Assembly (NCBI GenBank): GCA_001603415.1
Contig: LUYY01000252.1
Span: 1-12,791, forward strand
Direction of reading: 5' to 3'
DNA length: 12,791 nt
Source of the DNA: Bacteroidales bacterium Bact_07
Lineage (GTDB): Bacteria > Bacteroidota > Bacteroidia > Bacteroidales > Tenuifilaceae
Position numbers and translations under genes: made by a program. Under the pieces are notes generated by a model. The model made no database searches, had not been told where the DNA came from, and saw only the letters and a program-made list of their open reading frames with translations. This document shows positions 1 to 7,282 of this stretch, piece by piece; positions within the stretch are counted from its first letter, which is position 1, and every line of letters begins with the position of its first letter.

Positions 1-30
1 GAATAAACTTATCAAATAGTGTGCAAAAAA

Positions 31-1506
31 TTAAAAAAGTGGGCTTATTAAACGAGCCAAGGCCTCCTTATAGCTGTTCTTTAAGGGGCGCTTACTCCAG
101 CTTTGTGGTGTAATGACTTGGCTTTGAACGAGGTTTGAAAGGTAGTTCTCCTCAAGCCTCTCAGTAATCTGGTTATCGTAAATGAATGCAGCCACCTCAA
201 AATTATCCTCAAAACTCCGGATATCCATGTTTGCTGAACCCACCATAGCCAACTTACTATCAATTGTCATAACCTTTGAATGGTTAAAACCATTTTGATA
301 AAGGTAAACCTTTATGCCTGCCTCCAGCAGCTCGGAAACGTAGGAAAGTGAACTCCAGTAAACGATGGTGGAATCAGATTTGCCGGGTAAAACTAAACGA
401 ACATCAACTCCGCTCAATGACGCAGTTTTAAGAGCGGTGAGAATGCTCTCGTTGGGGATAAAGTATGGCGTTGAAATGTAAATATGCCTATTGGCACGTG
501 TTATAGCGTGAAAAAATGCTTGCATGATGCTTGCCCAATCGGAATCGGGACCACTGGTAACAATTTGCAGGGGATGATAATTAGTAATGGTGGGCTGAGG
601 GAAATAAATATGGCGTTCCTTGAGAATATTTCCCGTTACAAAGTACCAGTCGATAAGGAAGATAACCTGTAGTGAATGAACTGCCTCACCCTCAATCTTC
701 AGCATGGTATCGTACCACTGCCCAAGCCTTCGGGTGCCTTCGATGTAGCGGTCGGCAATGTTCATGCCCCCCAGATATCCAATTTTACCATCAACAACCA
801 CTATTTTACGGTGGTTTCTGTAATTTACCCTGCTGGTGAGCAAAGGGAATCGGACCTCCATGAACGGATAAATCTCAATCCCTGCATCACGCAGTTCCTG
901 AACGAACTTTTTGGGAAGGCTCCAACTACCCACATCATCGAACAGTACCCTTACCTTAACACCCTCTTTAGCTTTGGTTATCAGAATATTCTTTATCCTA
1001 TTTCCCAGTTTATCGTTATTGATTATGTAAAATTCTATATGAATGCTGGTAGTGGCAGTATAAAGCGATTCGATTATAGAATCAAAGGCATCGGTACCGG
1101 TCTGAAAAATTTCAACATTATTCCGTTCTGTAAGTAATGCCTTACTGTTATTGAGCAAAAGCGTTATAATGCTTGAATGATCGGTTAACCTGTCATGAAT
1201 GTCAGTTTTGCTTGAAAACCGAATTACCTGCTTGTGGCTTAAATACTCAATTTGCTCAATATCTTGAATTTCCTTACGGCTAAAAAGCTTTTCTTTTCTT
1301 CGATTTTGACCAAAAAATATGTAAAGCAATAAACCTAGTATTGGTAAAGAGATGAGAAGTAAAACCCAAGTTGATGTTTTTGCAGGGTCGCGTTTCTCGT
1401 GTATAATCATTGCCGCTGTTGAGAGAACGGTAAAGATGTAAATTGTCCACAGTAAAGTGGTTAAATGATTTAGGAAAGTATTGGTTAAAATATTTAAGGT
1501 AACCAT
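31..1506 (-). CDS. cls: Cardiolipin synthase (phospholipase D family)
   Basis: This is an inner-membrane enzyme predicted to join two phosphatidylglycerol molecules into cardiolipin plus glycerol. From the ATG at 1506 the protein is 491 aa, close to the roughly 480-490 aa usual for bacterial Cls. Two hydrophobic segments lie near residues 18-35 and 46-65, then a basic stretch (QNRRKEK). Two PLD phosphodiesterase motifs follow: HRKIVVVD (H232, K234, D239) and HSKVMTID (H409, K411, D416). Each is followed by the family's GG-N or GS-N sequence (GGMNIAD, GSANMD). Both catalytic halves look intact. An in-frame TTG at 1551 would add 15 residues and leave only 6 nt after the upstream SDR stop. I prefer the ATG because it is followed directly by the usual short N-terminus and membrane anchor, but the TTG start cannot be excluded. 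The gene is probably co-transcribed with the SDR gene. No terminator is visible in the 30 bases left after the stop. Confidence 0.93.
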   Translation of the reverse strand: MVTLNILTNTFLNHLTTLLWTIYIFTVLSTAAMIIHEKRDPAKTSTWVLLLISLPILGLLLYIFFGQNRRKEKLFSRKEIQDIEQIEYLSHKQVIRFSSKTDIHDRLTDHSSIITLLLNNSKALLTERNNVEIFQTGTDAFDSIIESLYTATTSIHIEFYIINNDKLGNRIKNILITKAKEGVKVRVLFDDVGSWSLPKKFVQELRDAGIEIYPFMEVRFPLLTSRVNYRNHRKIVVVDGKIGYLGGMNIADRYIEGTRRLGQWYDTMLKIEGEAVHSLQVIFLIDWYFVTGNILKERHIYFPQPTITNYHPLQIVTSGPDSDWASIMQAFFHAITRANRHIYISTPYFIPNESILTALKTASLSGVDVRLVLPGKSDSTIVYWSSLSYVSELLEAGIKVYLYQNGFNHSKVMTIDSKLAMVGSANMDIRSFEDNFEVAAFIYDNQITERLEENYLSNLVQSQVITPQSWSKRPLKNSYKEALARLISPLF

Positions 1507-1557
1507 ACCCAAATTTTTCTCTAAGAAAGAAAAATTCAGGTAAATATGCAAATGCAG

Positions 1558-2385
1558 TTACTTAAAGGGTGAGTTGGGCTCCTTGGCCATGTATCCGTAT
1601 AAAAGTCTATCGATCACGGTGGGCAGAATGCGTTGGGCCAGTACCGATATTTTACCTTCAGTACCCATTATAATATTTCTACGACGTTTAACAATTCCTT
1701 TAACAATGATTTTGGCTACCTCCTCGGGTGTCATCATGTTTTTCTCATCGCGGGGCGACATACCCTGCGGGGTACCATCGGCGGTTAATGCCGAAAATCT
1801 AACGTTGGTAGCCGTAAAGCCAGGTGCAGCAATCATTACATGCAGCCCGTTTTTAAGGTTTTCGATGCGCAAGGTTTCCAAAAAACCATGCATGGCGAAT
1901 TTTGATGCTGAATAGCCACACCTACCGGGTAAACCATGGAACCCAGCTATGGAACTAACTCCCACAACCGAACCATTTGATTCGAGTAGGTATGGTAAAG
2001 CGAATTTGGTGCAGTAAACTGTTCCCCAAAAGTTCACATCCATTAAATGGCGAATAACTTTAAGGTCGACATCCTTAAAAAGGGCGCGCATCGAAACACC
2101 GGCATTGTTTACAAGTATATCAATGTGGCCAAATTTTGTTACTGCCTGATCGATTAAATTTTTGCATTCGGTTTCGTTGGTAACATCGGTTTTTACAGCA
2201 ATCACCTCTATGCCATTACTGGCCATATCATCAGCAATAACATTCAGCTCATCGATATTACGTGCACCAATAACCAACTTGGTGTTAAACTTTGAAAACT
2301 CGTATGCAAGTGCTTTACCAATGCCCGATGATGCACCAGTTATTACCACAACTTTCCCTGATAGTTTTTTTAATGCTTTTGACAT
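1558..2385 (-). CDS. Short-chain dehydrogenase/reductase (SDR), substrate unknown
   Basis: This is a classical SDR oxidoreductase of 275 aa using NAD(H) or NADP(H). The Rossmann fold starts at residue 11, with the cofactor motif TGASSGIG at 16-23. NNAG at 93-96 is the structural motif after beta-strand 4. The catalytic set is complete: N118, S145 (VSSIAG), Y158 and K162 (YSASK). PG at 188-189 is the usual motif after beta-strand 6. The C-terminal tail (about 220-275) is basic and partly hydrophobic, and could bind a membrane or lipid-like substrate; that is inference. Position 37-42 (VIGARN) has an arginine after the second strand, which in this family often goes with NADP preference. The ATG at 2385 directly precedes the first beta-strand. 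The cls gene follows closely, hinting at a link with lipid metabolism, but the substrate cannot be read from the sequence. Confidence 0.9.
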   Translation of the reverse strand: MSKALKKLSGKVVVITGASSGIGKALAYEFSKFNTKLVIGARNIDELNVIADDMASNGIEVIAVKTDVTNETECKNLIDQAVTKFGHIDILVNNAGVSMRALFKDVDLKVIRHLMDVNFWGTVYCTKFALPYLLESNGSVVGVSSIAGFHGLPGRCGYSASKFAMHGFLETLRIENLKNGLHVMIAAPGFTATNVRFSALTADGTPQGMSPRDEKNMMTPEEVAKIIVKGIVKRRRNIIMGTEGKISVLAQRILPTVIDRLLYGYMAKEPNSPFK

Positions 2386-2537
2386 GTTTTTTTGAATTTT
2401 CTACAGCTAATGTACCAATTAAAGGATTATAAAAGTTTGAATTATTGTTAAAGAGTGATTTTTAATTTTTTTAACAAATTTCATTAATTTGATATTCAAT
2501 TGGTAATCTATTTTTCAGAGATGAAATGAAAGAAAAA

Positions 2538-2569
2538 TTTGTATTTTTTAAAGAAAGAATCTACCTTTG
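2538..2569 (+). promoter_or_regulatory. Bacteroidota-type promoter for tRNA-Lys
   Basis: TTTG at 2538-2541 and TACCTTTG at 2562-2569 are separated by 20 bp. This fits the Bacteroidota housekeeping consensus TTTG / TAnnTTTG exactly. Transcription would begin near 2576, about 34 nt before the mature tRNA 5' end at 2610. Confidence 0.8.
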
Positions 2570-2609
2570 CGACGCAAAAAAAGGAAAGAAGTTCTCAATA
2601 CATTAGGTA

Positions 2610-2685
2610 GATTCAGTAGCTCAGTAGGTAGAGCACATCCCTTTTAAGGATGGGGTCCTGGGTTCGAATCCCAGCTGAATCACCA
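2610..2685 (+). tRNA. tRNA-Lys (anticodon UUU)
   Basis: A complete 76-nt cloverleaf can be folded. The 7-bp acceptor stem is GATTCAG (2610-2616) with CTGAATC (2675-2681). The D arm is GCTCAGTAGGTAGAGC (2619-2634). The anticodon stem CATCC/GGATG (2636-2640, 2648-2652) encloses the loop CTTTTAA, with anticodon TTT at 2643-2645. The T arm is CTGGG-TTCGAAT-CCCAG (2658-2674). The discriminator base is A, and CCA is encoded at 2683-2685. UUU reads the lysine codons AAA and AAG. It is the only plus-strand gene in the window, a single-gene unit with its own promoter and terminator. Confidence 0.97.
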
Positions 2686-2688
2686 AAA

Positions 2689-2717
2689 AGCCCGATGGAA
2701 ACGTCGGGCTTTTTTTT
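2689..2717 (+). terminator. Rho-independent terminator of tRNA-Lys
   Basis: AGCCCGA (2689-2695) pairs with TCGGGCT (2704-2710) around an 8-nt loop. A run of T continues from 2710 to 2717. It begins 4 nt after the CCA end of the tRNA, so it serves that gene. Confidence 0.85.
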
Positions 2718-2828
2718 GATAGTTAAAAGAAAGTGAGAGGTGAAAAGTTGAAGGGGGGTGTGAGGCGATAAATGGAAGTGTGAGTAATAATGAAAAGATA
2801 GTTGAACATCGTCCAATGCGAATGATCC

Positions 2829-2861
2829 AAAAAAAAGGTCGGATAATTATCCGACCTTTTT
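2829..2861 (-). terminator. Palindromic terminator of the GH13 operon
   Basis: A perfect 20-nt palindrome (2837-2856) folds into an 8-bp stem (GGTCGGAT/ATCCGACC) with an AATT loop. On the minus strand it is followed by eight U residues (2836-2829), and it starts 23 nt after the stop of the lipoprotein amylase. On the plus strand it has a five-T tail (2857-2861), so it could also block read-through from the tRNA side. Confidence 0.88.
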
Positions 2862-2879
2862 ATTCATAGGAGCTGTCAA

Positions 2880-5261
2880 TTATTTTGCTTTGGATGTTAG
2901 TATCTCGAAGCCATACGGTTTAAGTGTAACTTTAAGGTTTCCACTCTGATAGGAATATGGTGAATTGAAGTTCGGATACAACGCGCTATCGGATAAATAA
3001 TCAGGCAGTTGAATTTCAACGGTTTGTTCCAGGCTCGATTTGTTGAAGACAATAACTGCAGCGTTACCAAAATATTTACGAAGGTAGGCATAGATATTAT
3101 CGGTAACAACAAGTGTTTGGAACGATCCATAAACCATTGCCAGGTTATCCCTGCGGATATTTACCAATTTGGTTATGGTTTCAAGGGTTTGCTGTTCGTG
3201 AGCTGATAATCCATCAAACTTCATCATACGGCGGTTATCGGGGTCGTTGCCACCAGGCATCCCAAATTCATCGCCGTAGTATATGGTTGGAACACCGGGA
3301 ATTGTCATGTTGAATGCATTAAGCATGCAAAGCTTAGCATAGGCCGTGCTATCGCCAACACCAATTTCGCGAGTCCAACCAGCCTTTTTGGCATCCTCAT
3401 CGAAACGAAGAGCTCCGCCGGCATAGGAAATGAATCGGGCTCTATCCTGATTACCCGAGATGTATCCCATTAGGTTGATCCAGCCAAAGTAATTGAATGT
3501 TTGGTGCAATGCGCCATCGAGCTTGGTAAAGGGGTAGTCGTTGCGGGCAAATGCAGCAACCGAGGCATCGTAGATGTTAAAGTCGAACTGGGCATCGAGC
3601 ATGCCACTGCCGATGTAGCTTGCAATAAGCTCATAGCTACCGTAGGTTTCACCTATTTGGTAAACCGATTTATTGGGTATTGTTAGCTTAATTTTTTGGG
3701 TTAGCCTACGCCAAAAGTTTTCGTGTATATGCTTGGTAGCATCGTGGCGGAATCCATCGAGATCGTAATGGGTAACCCAGAACAAGGCTGAGTCGGTCAT
3801 GGGCTCATAAACCTCAGGACGTTCGAGGTCGAGGGTTGGCAGGAATGTGTCGAACCATGTGGTTAAACGGTACTCGTCCCATCGCTCGGTATTAAGCGAA
3901 CCATCGGGCAGGTAAAGCGAGGTAGCCCAATCGGGGTGGTTTTTATAGAGGGGATGTTCCTGATGAACATGGTTGGCAACATAATCGAGAATAACATTCA
4001 TGTTGCGTTTATGGGCTTCGGCTATTAACTCGTTAAGTTCGGCCTCGGTTCCAAACCTAAAATCGACCTTGGAAGAAGAAACAGGCCAATAACCGTGGTA
4101 ACCCGAGAACTTGGTGCGAGGTTCTGGGTATAATCCCCAGGCCCCCAAAGGGTTTTGTGTTATTGGTGAAAGCCATATAGTATTGATTCCCAGTTTAGTA
4201 AAGTATCCTTCCTCAACCTTTTTTGTAACACCGGCAATATCGCCACCAAAGTAATTGGCTTTAGGGTGAATTTCGGGATCGTTAACCTTGAAATCGTTAG
4301 TAGGATTGCCATTGCAAAAACGGTCAACCATGAGGAAGTACATAATCTGAGCATGCTTATCGCTGCGGGTAAGCTGTGAGGGATTGGTAACCACCCTGTT
4401 CCCCTCCAGGGGAATCAGAAGGTTATTTGATTCGCCATGTTGATTGTAAGCCCAAATTCTTAGATGGGAACGCTTGTGGTTACGGGCATTATCAGGGATG
4501 GTGATTTCGTAACAACCATCCTTAGCCTTAATAAATTCGCCATCCAACAAGTAGTTCTGCCACAATACAATAAATCTATTTATATCACCTATGGCTTTAA
4601 TTTTTAACCTATTCCCATTAACGGAAAAAGGAATTAGTTTAGGAAGCAAGTCGGGGTTATTATTCCCAACGACAAGCACAGAGTTGTAACCGCCCATCCC
4701 GTTATCCTCAAAAGCTGGGTTAGCAGGATCGAGCATCCATTTGCCATCGACAACAACCTGGTAGTGGTATTTCCCGGGGTTTAAGAGCATGGTGGTCTTG
4801 TAAACCTTGCCATCGAATGAAAGGTTGGTTGCCTTTGGGTTCCAATCGTTAATTTGGCCAGCCAGCTGAACGCTATTTACTTTTTTGCCCTGAGGGTCGA
4901 AGGTGAAGGTTACGGGTAACTTTCGGTTTTTTCGAACCAAAAGGCAATAGCCATCGCCCTTAGCCCAAACAGTAATGGTAGATAATGAGGGTAATGATTG
5001 GTTATCGACTTTTAGCGTGAGGTAAGCCTTATCCCCGGAAAGGCTAAACTGAAAAGGCGAAGGTATTGATATGGAATCAATTACCGTAGGATCGGGGAAA
5101 TAATCGGTTAGGTAAACCAAGGTACTATCGCTGGCAAGCTGTATTGCCGAAAGCGGATTACCGACAACCGGATTGGTTGTGGCGTAATCGATTTGTAAAC
5201 CCTTTTGGCATGAACTTAGCAAAAAGGTTACAATAACAACTGGTAATAAATTGTATTTCAT
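2880..5261 (-). CDS. Lipoprotein GH13 alpha-amylase family enzyme with N-terminal beta domains
   Basis: This is a predicted exported alpha-glucan hydrolase of 793 aa, acting on starch or maltodextrins. A lipoprotein signal ends at lipobox LSSC (C18). An N-terminal beta region follows, including an AMPK/CBM48-like glycogen-binding domain at about 126-198 (VQLAGQINDWNP; PGKYHYQVVVDGKW) and another E-set-like domain at about 205-290. The (beta/alpha)8 domain spans about 300-700. It has DRFCNGN (313-319), region I DYVANH (426-431), region II GFRHDATKH (503-511, nucleophile D507), region III with acid/base E538 (QIGETYG), and region IV GNQD (603-606, D606). NDPDNRR (672-678) is typical of neopullulanase/cyclomaltodextrinase relatives. 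A C-terminal beta domain covers about 715-790. In region IV, glutamine replaces the usual histidine of NHD; the three catalytic acids remain. No acidic residues follow C18 directly, so surface export is uncertain and it may face the periplasm. The gene lies 21 nt after the susA-like gene and is the last of its unit. Exact specificity is unknown. Confidence 0.92.
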   Translation of the reverse strand: MKYNLLPVVIVTFLLSSCQKGLQIDYATTNPVVGNPLSAIQLASDSTLVYLTDYFPDPTVIDSISIPSPFQFSLSGDKAYLTLKVDNQSLPSLSTITVWAKGDGYCLLVRKNRKLPVTFTFDPQGKKVNSVQLAGQINDWNPKATNLSFDGKVYKTTMLLNPGKYHYQVVVDGKWMLDPANPAFEDNGMGGYNSVLVVGNNNPDLLPKLIPFSVNGNRLKIKAIGDINRFIVLWQNYLLDGEFIKAKDGCYEITIPDNARNHKRSHLRIWAYNQHGESNNLLIPLEGNRVVTNPSQLTRSDKHAQIMYFLMVDRFCNGNPTNDFKVNDPEIHPKANYFGGDIAGVTKKVEEGYFTKLGINTIWLSPITQNPLGAWGLYPEPRTKFSGYHGYWPVSSSKVDFRFGTEAELNELIAEAHKRNMNVILDYVANHVHQEHPLYKNHPDWATSLYLPDGSLNTERWDEYRLTTWFDTFLPTLDLERPEVYEPMTDSALFWVTHYDLDGFRHDATKHIHENFWRRLTQKIKLTIPNKSVYQIGETYGSYELIASYIGSGMLDAQFDFNIYDASVAAFARNDYPFTKLDGALHQTFNYFGWINLMGYISGNQDRARFISYAGGALRFDEDAKKAGWTREIGVGDSTAYAKLCMLNAFNMTIPGVPTIYYGDEFGMPGGNDPDNRRMMKFDGLSAHEQQTLETITKLVNIRRDNLAMVYGSFQTLVVTDNIYAYLRKYFGNAAVIVFNKSSLEQTVEIQLPDYLSDSALYPNFNSPYSYQSGNLKVTLKPYGFEILTSKAK

Positions 5262-5282
5262 ATCGATATAATATATTTCTTT

Positions 5283-7133
5283 TTACTTTAGCTCGATAAT
5301 CATGGCAGAGCGAGGCGAGAGCTGGATTTTGGAAAGGTTATCAAGTCTTTTTCCGGTAATGATATCGATTCCTTCGGTTTTGTTTGCCAGAAACTCTGCA
5401 AAGCGATTAGTATCGAGCATCTTAGGTTGATAGCCGTTATGCAGGATTACCATTACGGTTTGCTCTGCATTGTGGCGGAAGTAAACATACACCTCGTTTT
5501 CGGGAATGAAATGGGTTAACTTACCATTGTGAATGGCAGAGGCTGTTTTACGCCAGTTCAGGATGGTTGCCATGTAATTCCAAATCTCATTCTGACGTTT
5601 TGTTCTACCCTCTTCGGTAAAAGCCGATTTGGTATCGGTAGGCCAACCGCCGGGAAAGTCGCGGCGAATATCGCCATGACCCTTGGCATCATCGCCGGGC
5701 AGTAAAATCTCAGTTCCGTAGTAAATTTGAGGGATTCCGCGAGTTGTTAGCAGGAATGCCATGGCCAGTTTTAGTCGCCCTAAAGCTTGCGAGGAATCGC
5801 GCTGAAAGCGACCGATATCGTGATTATCGGCAAAAATAAAGAGATTATTAGGATTTGGGTAAACAAAATCGTGGGCAATAATCTCGTAAAGGCGAGCCAA
5901 ACCCGTGTCCCATCCCTGCTGCTCATCAAATGCTTTTTGCATGGCAAACATCAGGGGGAAATCCATTACTACCTTGAGGTTTGAGTTGTAGCCATCGCGG
6001 TTGTTGGCATCCTTTTGCCAGTAAGCCACCCAAGCCGGATAGTTTACCCAGGTTTCGCCAACGATGCTGAAATTGGGGTACTCATTCTGAACAGCTGCGC
6101 ACCAGCGCGACATGAAGTGCTTATCGCAATACGGATGGGTATCCATACGGATACCGTCAAGTCCGGCGTACTCAATCCACCAGATACTGTTCTGTACGAG
6201 GTAGTTGGCAAGGTATGGGTTTCGCTGGTTAAGGTCGGGCATGTGGCCATCGAACCAACCATCGGCCATAAGGCTACTATCGGCAACCGATGCGTGAGGG
6301 TCGAATGTGGTGGGTATGCGGTAGTTTGTGCGCTTAAAATCGGGATAAAGGTTGAACCAGGTTTTCATGGGCACATCCTTCATCCACCAGTGCTCACCGC
6401 CACAATGGTTGAAGACCATGTCCTTTATCACCTTTAAGCCCTGAGCATGGGCTTTATCGATAAAATCCTTGTAAAGTTCATTGCTGCCCAAGCGAGGGTC
6501 AACCCTGTAAAAATCGGTGATGGCATAGCCATGATACGACCACGAGGGTTGATTGCTCTCGAGCACAGGATTAAGCCAAAGGGCGGTTACGCCAAGTTGC
6601 TTAAAGTAATCGAGGTGATTAGCAATGCCCTGAATGTCGCCGCCGTGACGGGCGTAAGGTTCGTTGCGGTCAACCTTATCGGTATAGCCATTTACCTGAT
6701 CGGTAGAGGGATTGCCGTTGGAAAACCTATCGGGGTAAACCAGGTAAACCACATCGGAATTGTCAAAGCCCTTTCGGTCGGCTGAGCCATTTTGACGAGC
6801 TTTAAGCTCGTAGGCATAGGTAATTGGCTTGCCCTTGGGAAAAGTAAACTTAATATCGATATTTCCGGGTATGGCATCGGGCTTAATGGCCAGGTTAATG
6901 AAGAGGTAGTTAGGGTTTTCAACTTTATCGACCCCTAAAAAATCGACATTGGGATTGCCGATTGAAACCTGAGCCGAGGCAATATTTTTGCCGTAAACCA
7001 GGAGTTGAAGGTTCGGATTTTTCATACCAACCCACCAGCAAGGCGGTTCGATACGCTCAATTGGTTTTTGAGCAAGAGATGTCATCGCCATAAGCGTTAA
7101 AGACATCAGTAAAGATAAATGGATTTTGTTCAT
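5283..7133 (-). CDS. susA: SusA-like periplasmic neopullulanase/cyclomaltodextrinase (GH13)
   Basis: This is a predicted periplasmic alpha-glucanase that cuts maltodextrins, cyclodextrins or pullulan to small sugars. From the ATG at 7133 the protein is 616 aa, nearly the length of Bacteroides SusA. A type I signal peptide has a hydrophobic core at about 5-20 and likely cleaves at SLA|Q (21/22). The N-terminal cyclomaltodextrinase-type domain begins IERIEPPCWWVGM (residue 26 on). The catalytic barrel shows DRFSNGN (135-141), region I DMVFNH (238-243), MPDLN (298-302), region II GIRMDTHPY (nucleophile D331), region III GETW (E360) and region IV NHD (437-439). All catalytic residues are present. 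A C-terminal beta domain follows. An in-frame TTG at 7169 would add 12 residues before the signal peptide and overlap the T-run of the upstream hairpin, so I reject it. The lipoprotein amylase follows 21 nt later. The symbol rests on similarity and length; no susC/susD pair is nearby. Confidence 0.93.
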   Translation of the reverse strand: MNKIHLSLLMSLTLMAMTSLAQKPIERIEPPCWWVGMKNPNLQLLVYGKNIASAQVSIGNPNVDFLGVDKVENPNYLFINLAIKPDAIPGNIDIKFTFPKGKPITYAYELKARQNGSADRKGFDNSDVVYLVYPDRFSNGNPSTDQVNGYTDKVDRNEPYARHGGDIQGIANHLDYFKQLGVTALWLNPVLESNQPSWSYHGYAITDFYRVDPRLGSNELYKDFIDKAHAQGLKVIKDMVFNHCGGEHWWMKDVPMKTWFNLYPDFKRTNYRIPTTFDPHASVADSSLMADGWFDGHMPDLNQRNPYLANYLVQNSIWWIEYAGLDGIRMDTHPYCDKHFMSRWCAAVQNEYPNFSIVGETWVNYPAWVAYWQKDANNRDGYNSNLKVVMDFPLMFAMQKAFDEQQGWDTGLARLYEIIAHDFVYPNPNNLFIFADNHDIGRFQRDSSQALGRLKLAMAFLLTTRGIPQIYYGTEILLPGDDAKGHGDIRRDFPGGWPTDTKSAFTEEGRTKRQNEIWNYMATILNWRKTASAIHNGKLTHFIPENEVYVYFRHNAEQTVMVILHNGYQPKMLDTNRFAEFLANKTEGIDIITGKRLDNLSKIQLSPRSAMIIELK

Positions 7134-7160
7134 GGTTATTGGTTTTAGACTGATTTTTTG

Positions 7161-7199
7161 AAAAAACAAAAAGGGCTGTCAGGGAAACCCCAACAGCCC
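7161..7199 (-). terminator. Terminator hairpin after fba, possible leader attenuator of the susA-like gene
   Basis: Read on the minus strand, GGGCTGT (7199-7193) pairs with ACAGCCC (7179-7173). An inner GGG/CCC pairing (7190-7188 with 7184-7182) extends the stem. A U-rich tail of the form TTTTTGTTTTTT (7172-7161) follows. This is a good intrinsic terminator, 84 nt past the fba stop. It ends only 27 nt before the susA-like ATG, too little room for a complete promoter between them. It therefore ends fba transcription, or acts as a conditional barrier for the downstream GH13 genes. Confidence 0.8.
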
Positions 7200-7282
7200 A
7201 AAAAACTAGTATATATCTACTTGGAAATGAATGGTTTTGTTACCACATGGACAAAAATCCGGGATATGGAACAAGCTATTCA

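Noticed and set aside
676..1137. Plus-strand 153-aa open frame
   Set aside because: It is antisense to the cls gene between the two PLD motifs; the composition is that of a shadow frame.
2386..2537. Possible promoter for the SDR gene on the minus strand
   Set aside because: The region is AT-rich and several near matches exist, but none fits TAnnTTTG with a correctly spaced TTTG.
2613..2816. Minus-strand 67-aa reading frame ending in AGIRTQDPILKRDVLYLLSY
   Set aside because: It reads through the antisense of tRNA-Lys and its terminator; such frames are a well-known annotation artefact.
6015..6437. Plus-strand 140-aa open frame
   Set aside because: It lies entirely opposite the SusA-like gene, whose catalytic motifs are intact across this span, and shows no recognisable domain.
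7134..7169. TTG-started N-terminal extension of the SusA-like protein
   Set aside because: It would place 12 extra residues before a well-formed signal peptide and overlap the T-run of the terminator hairpin.
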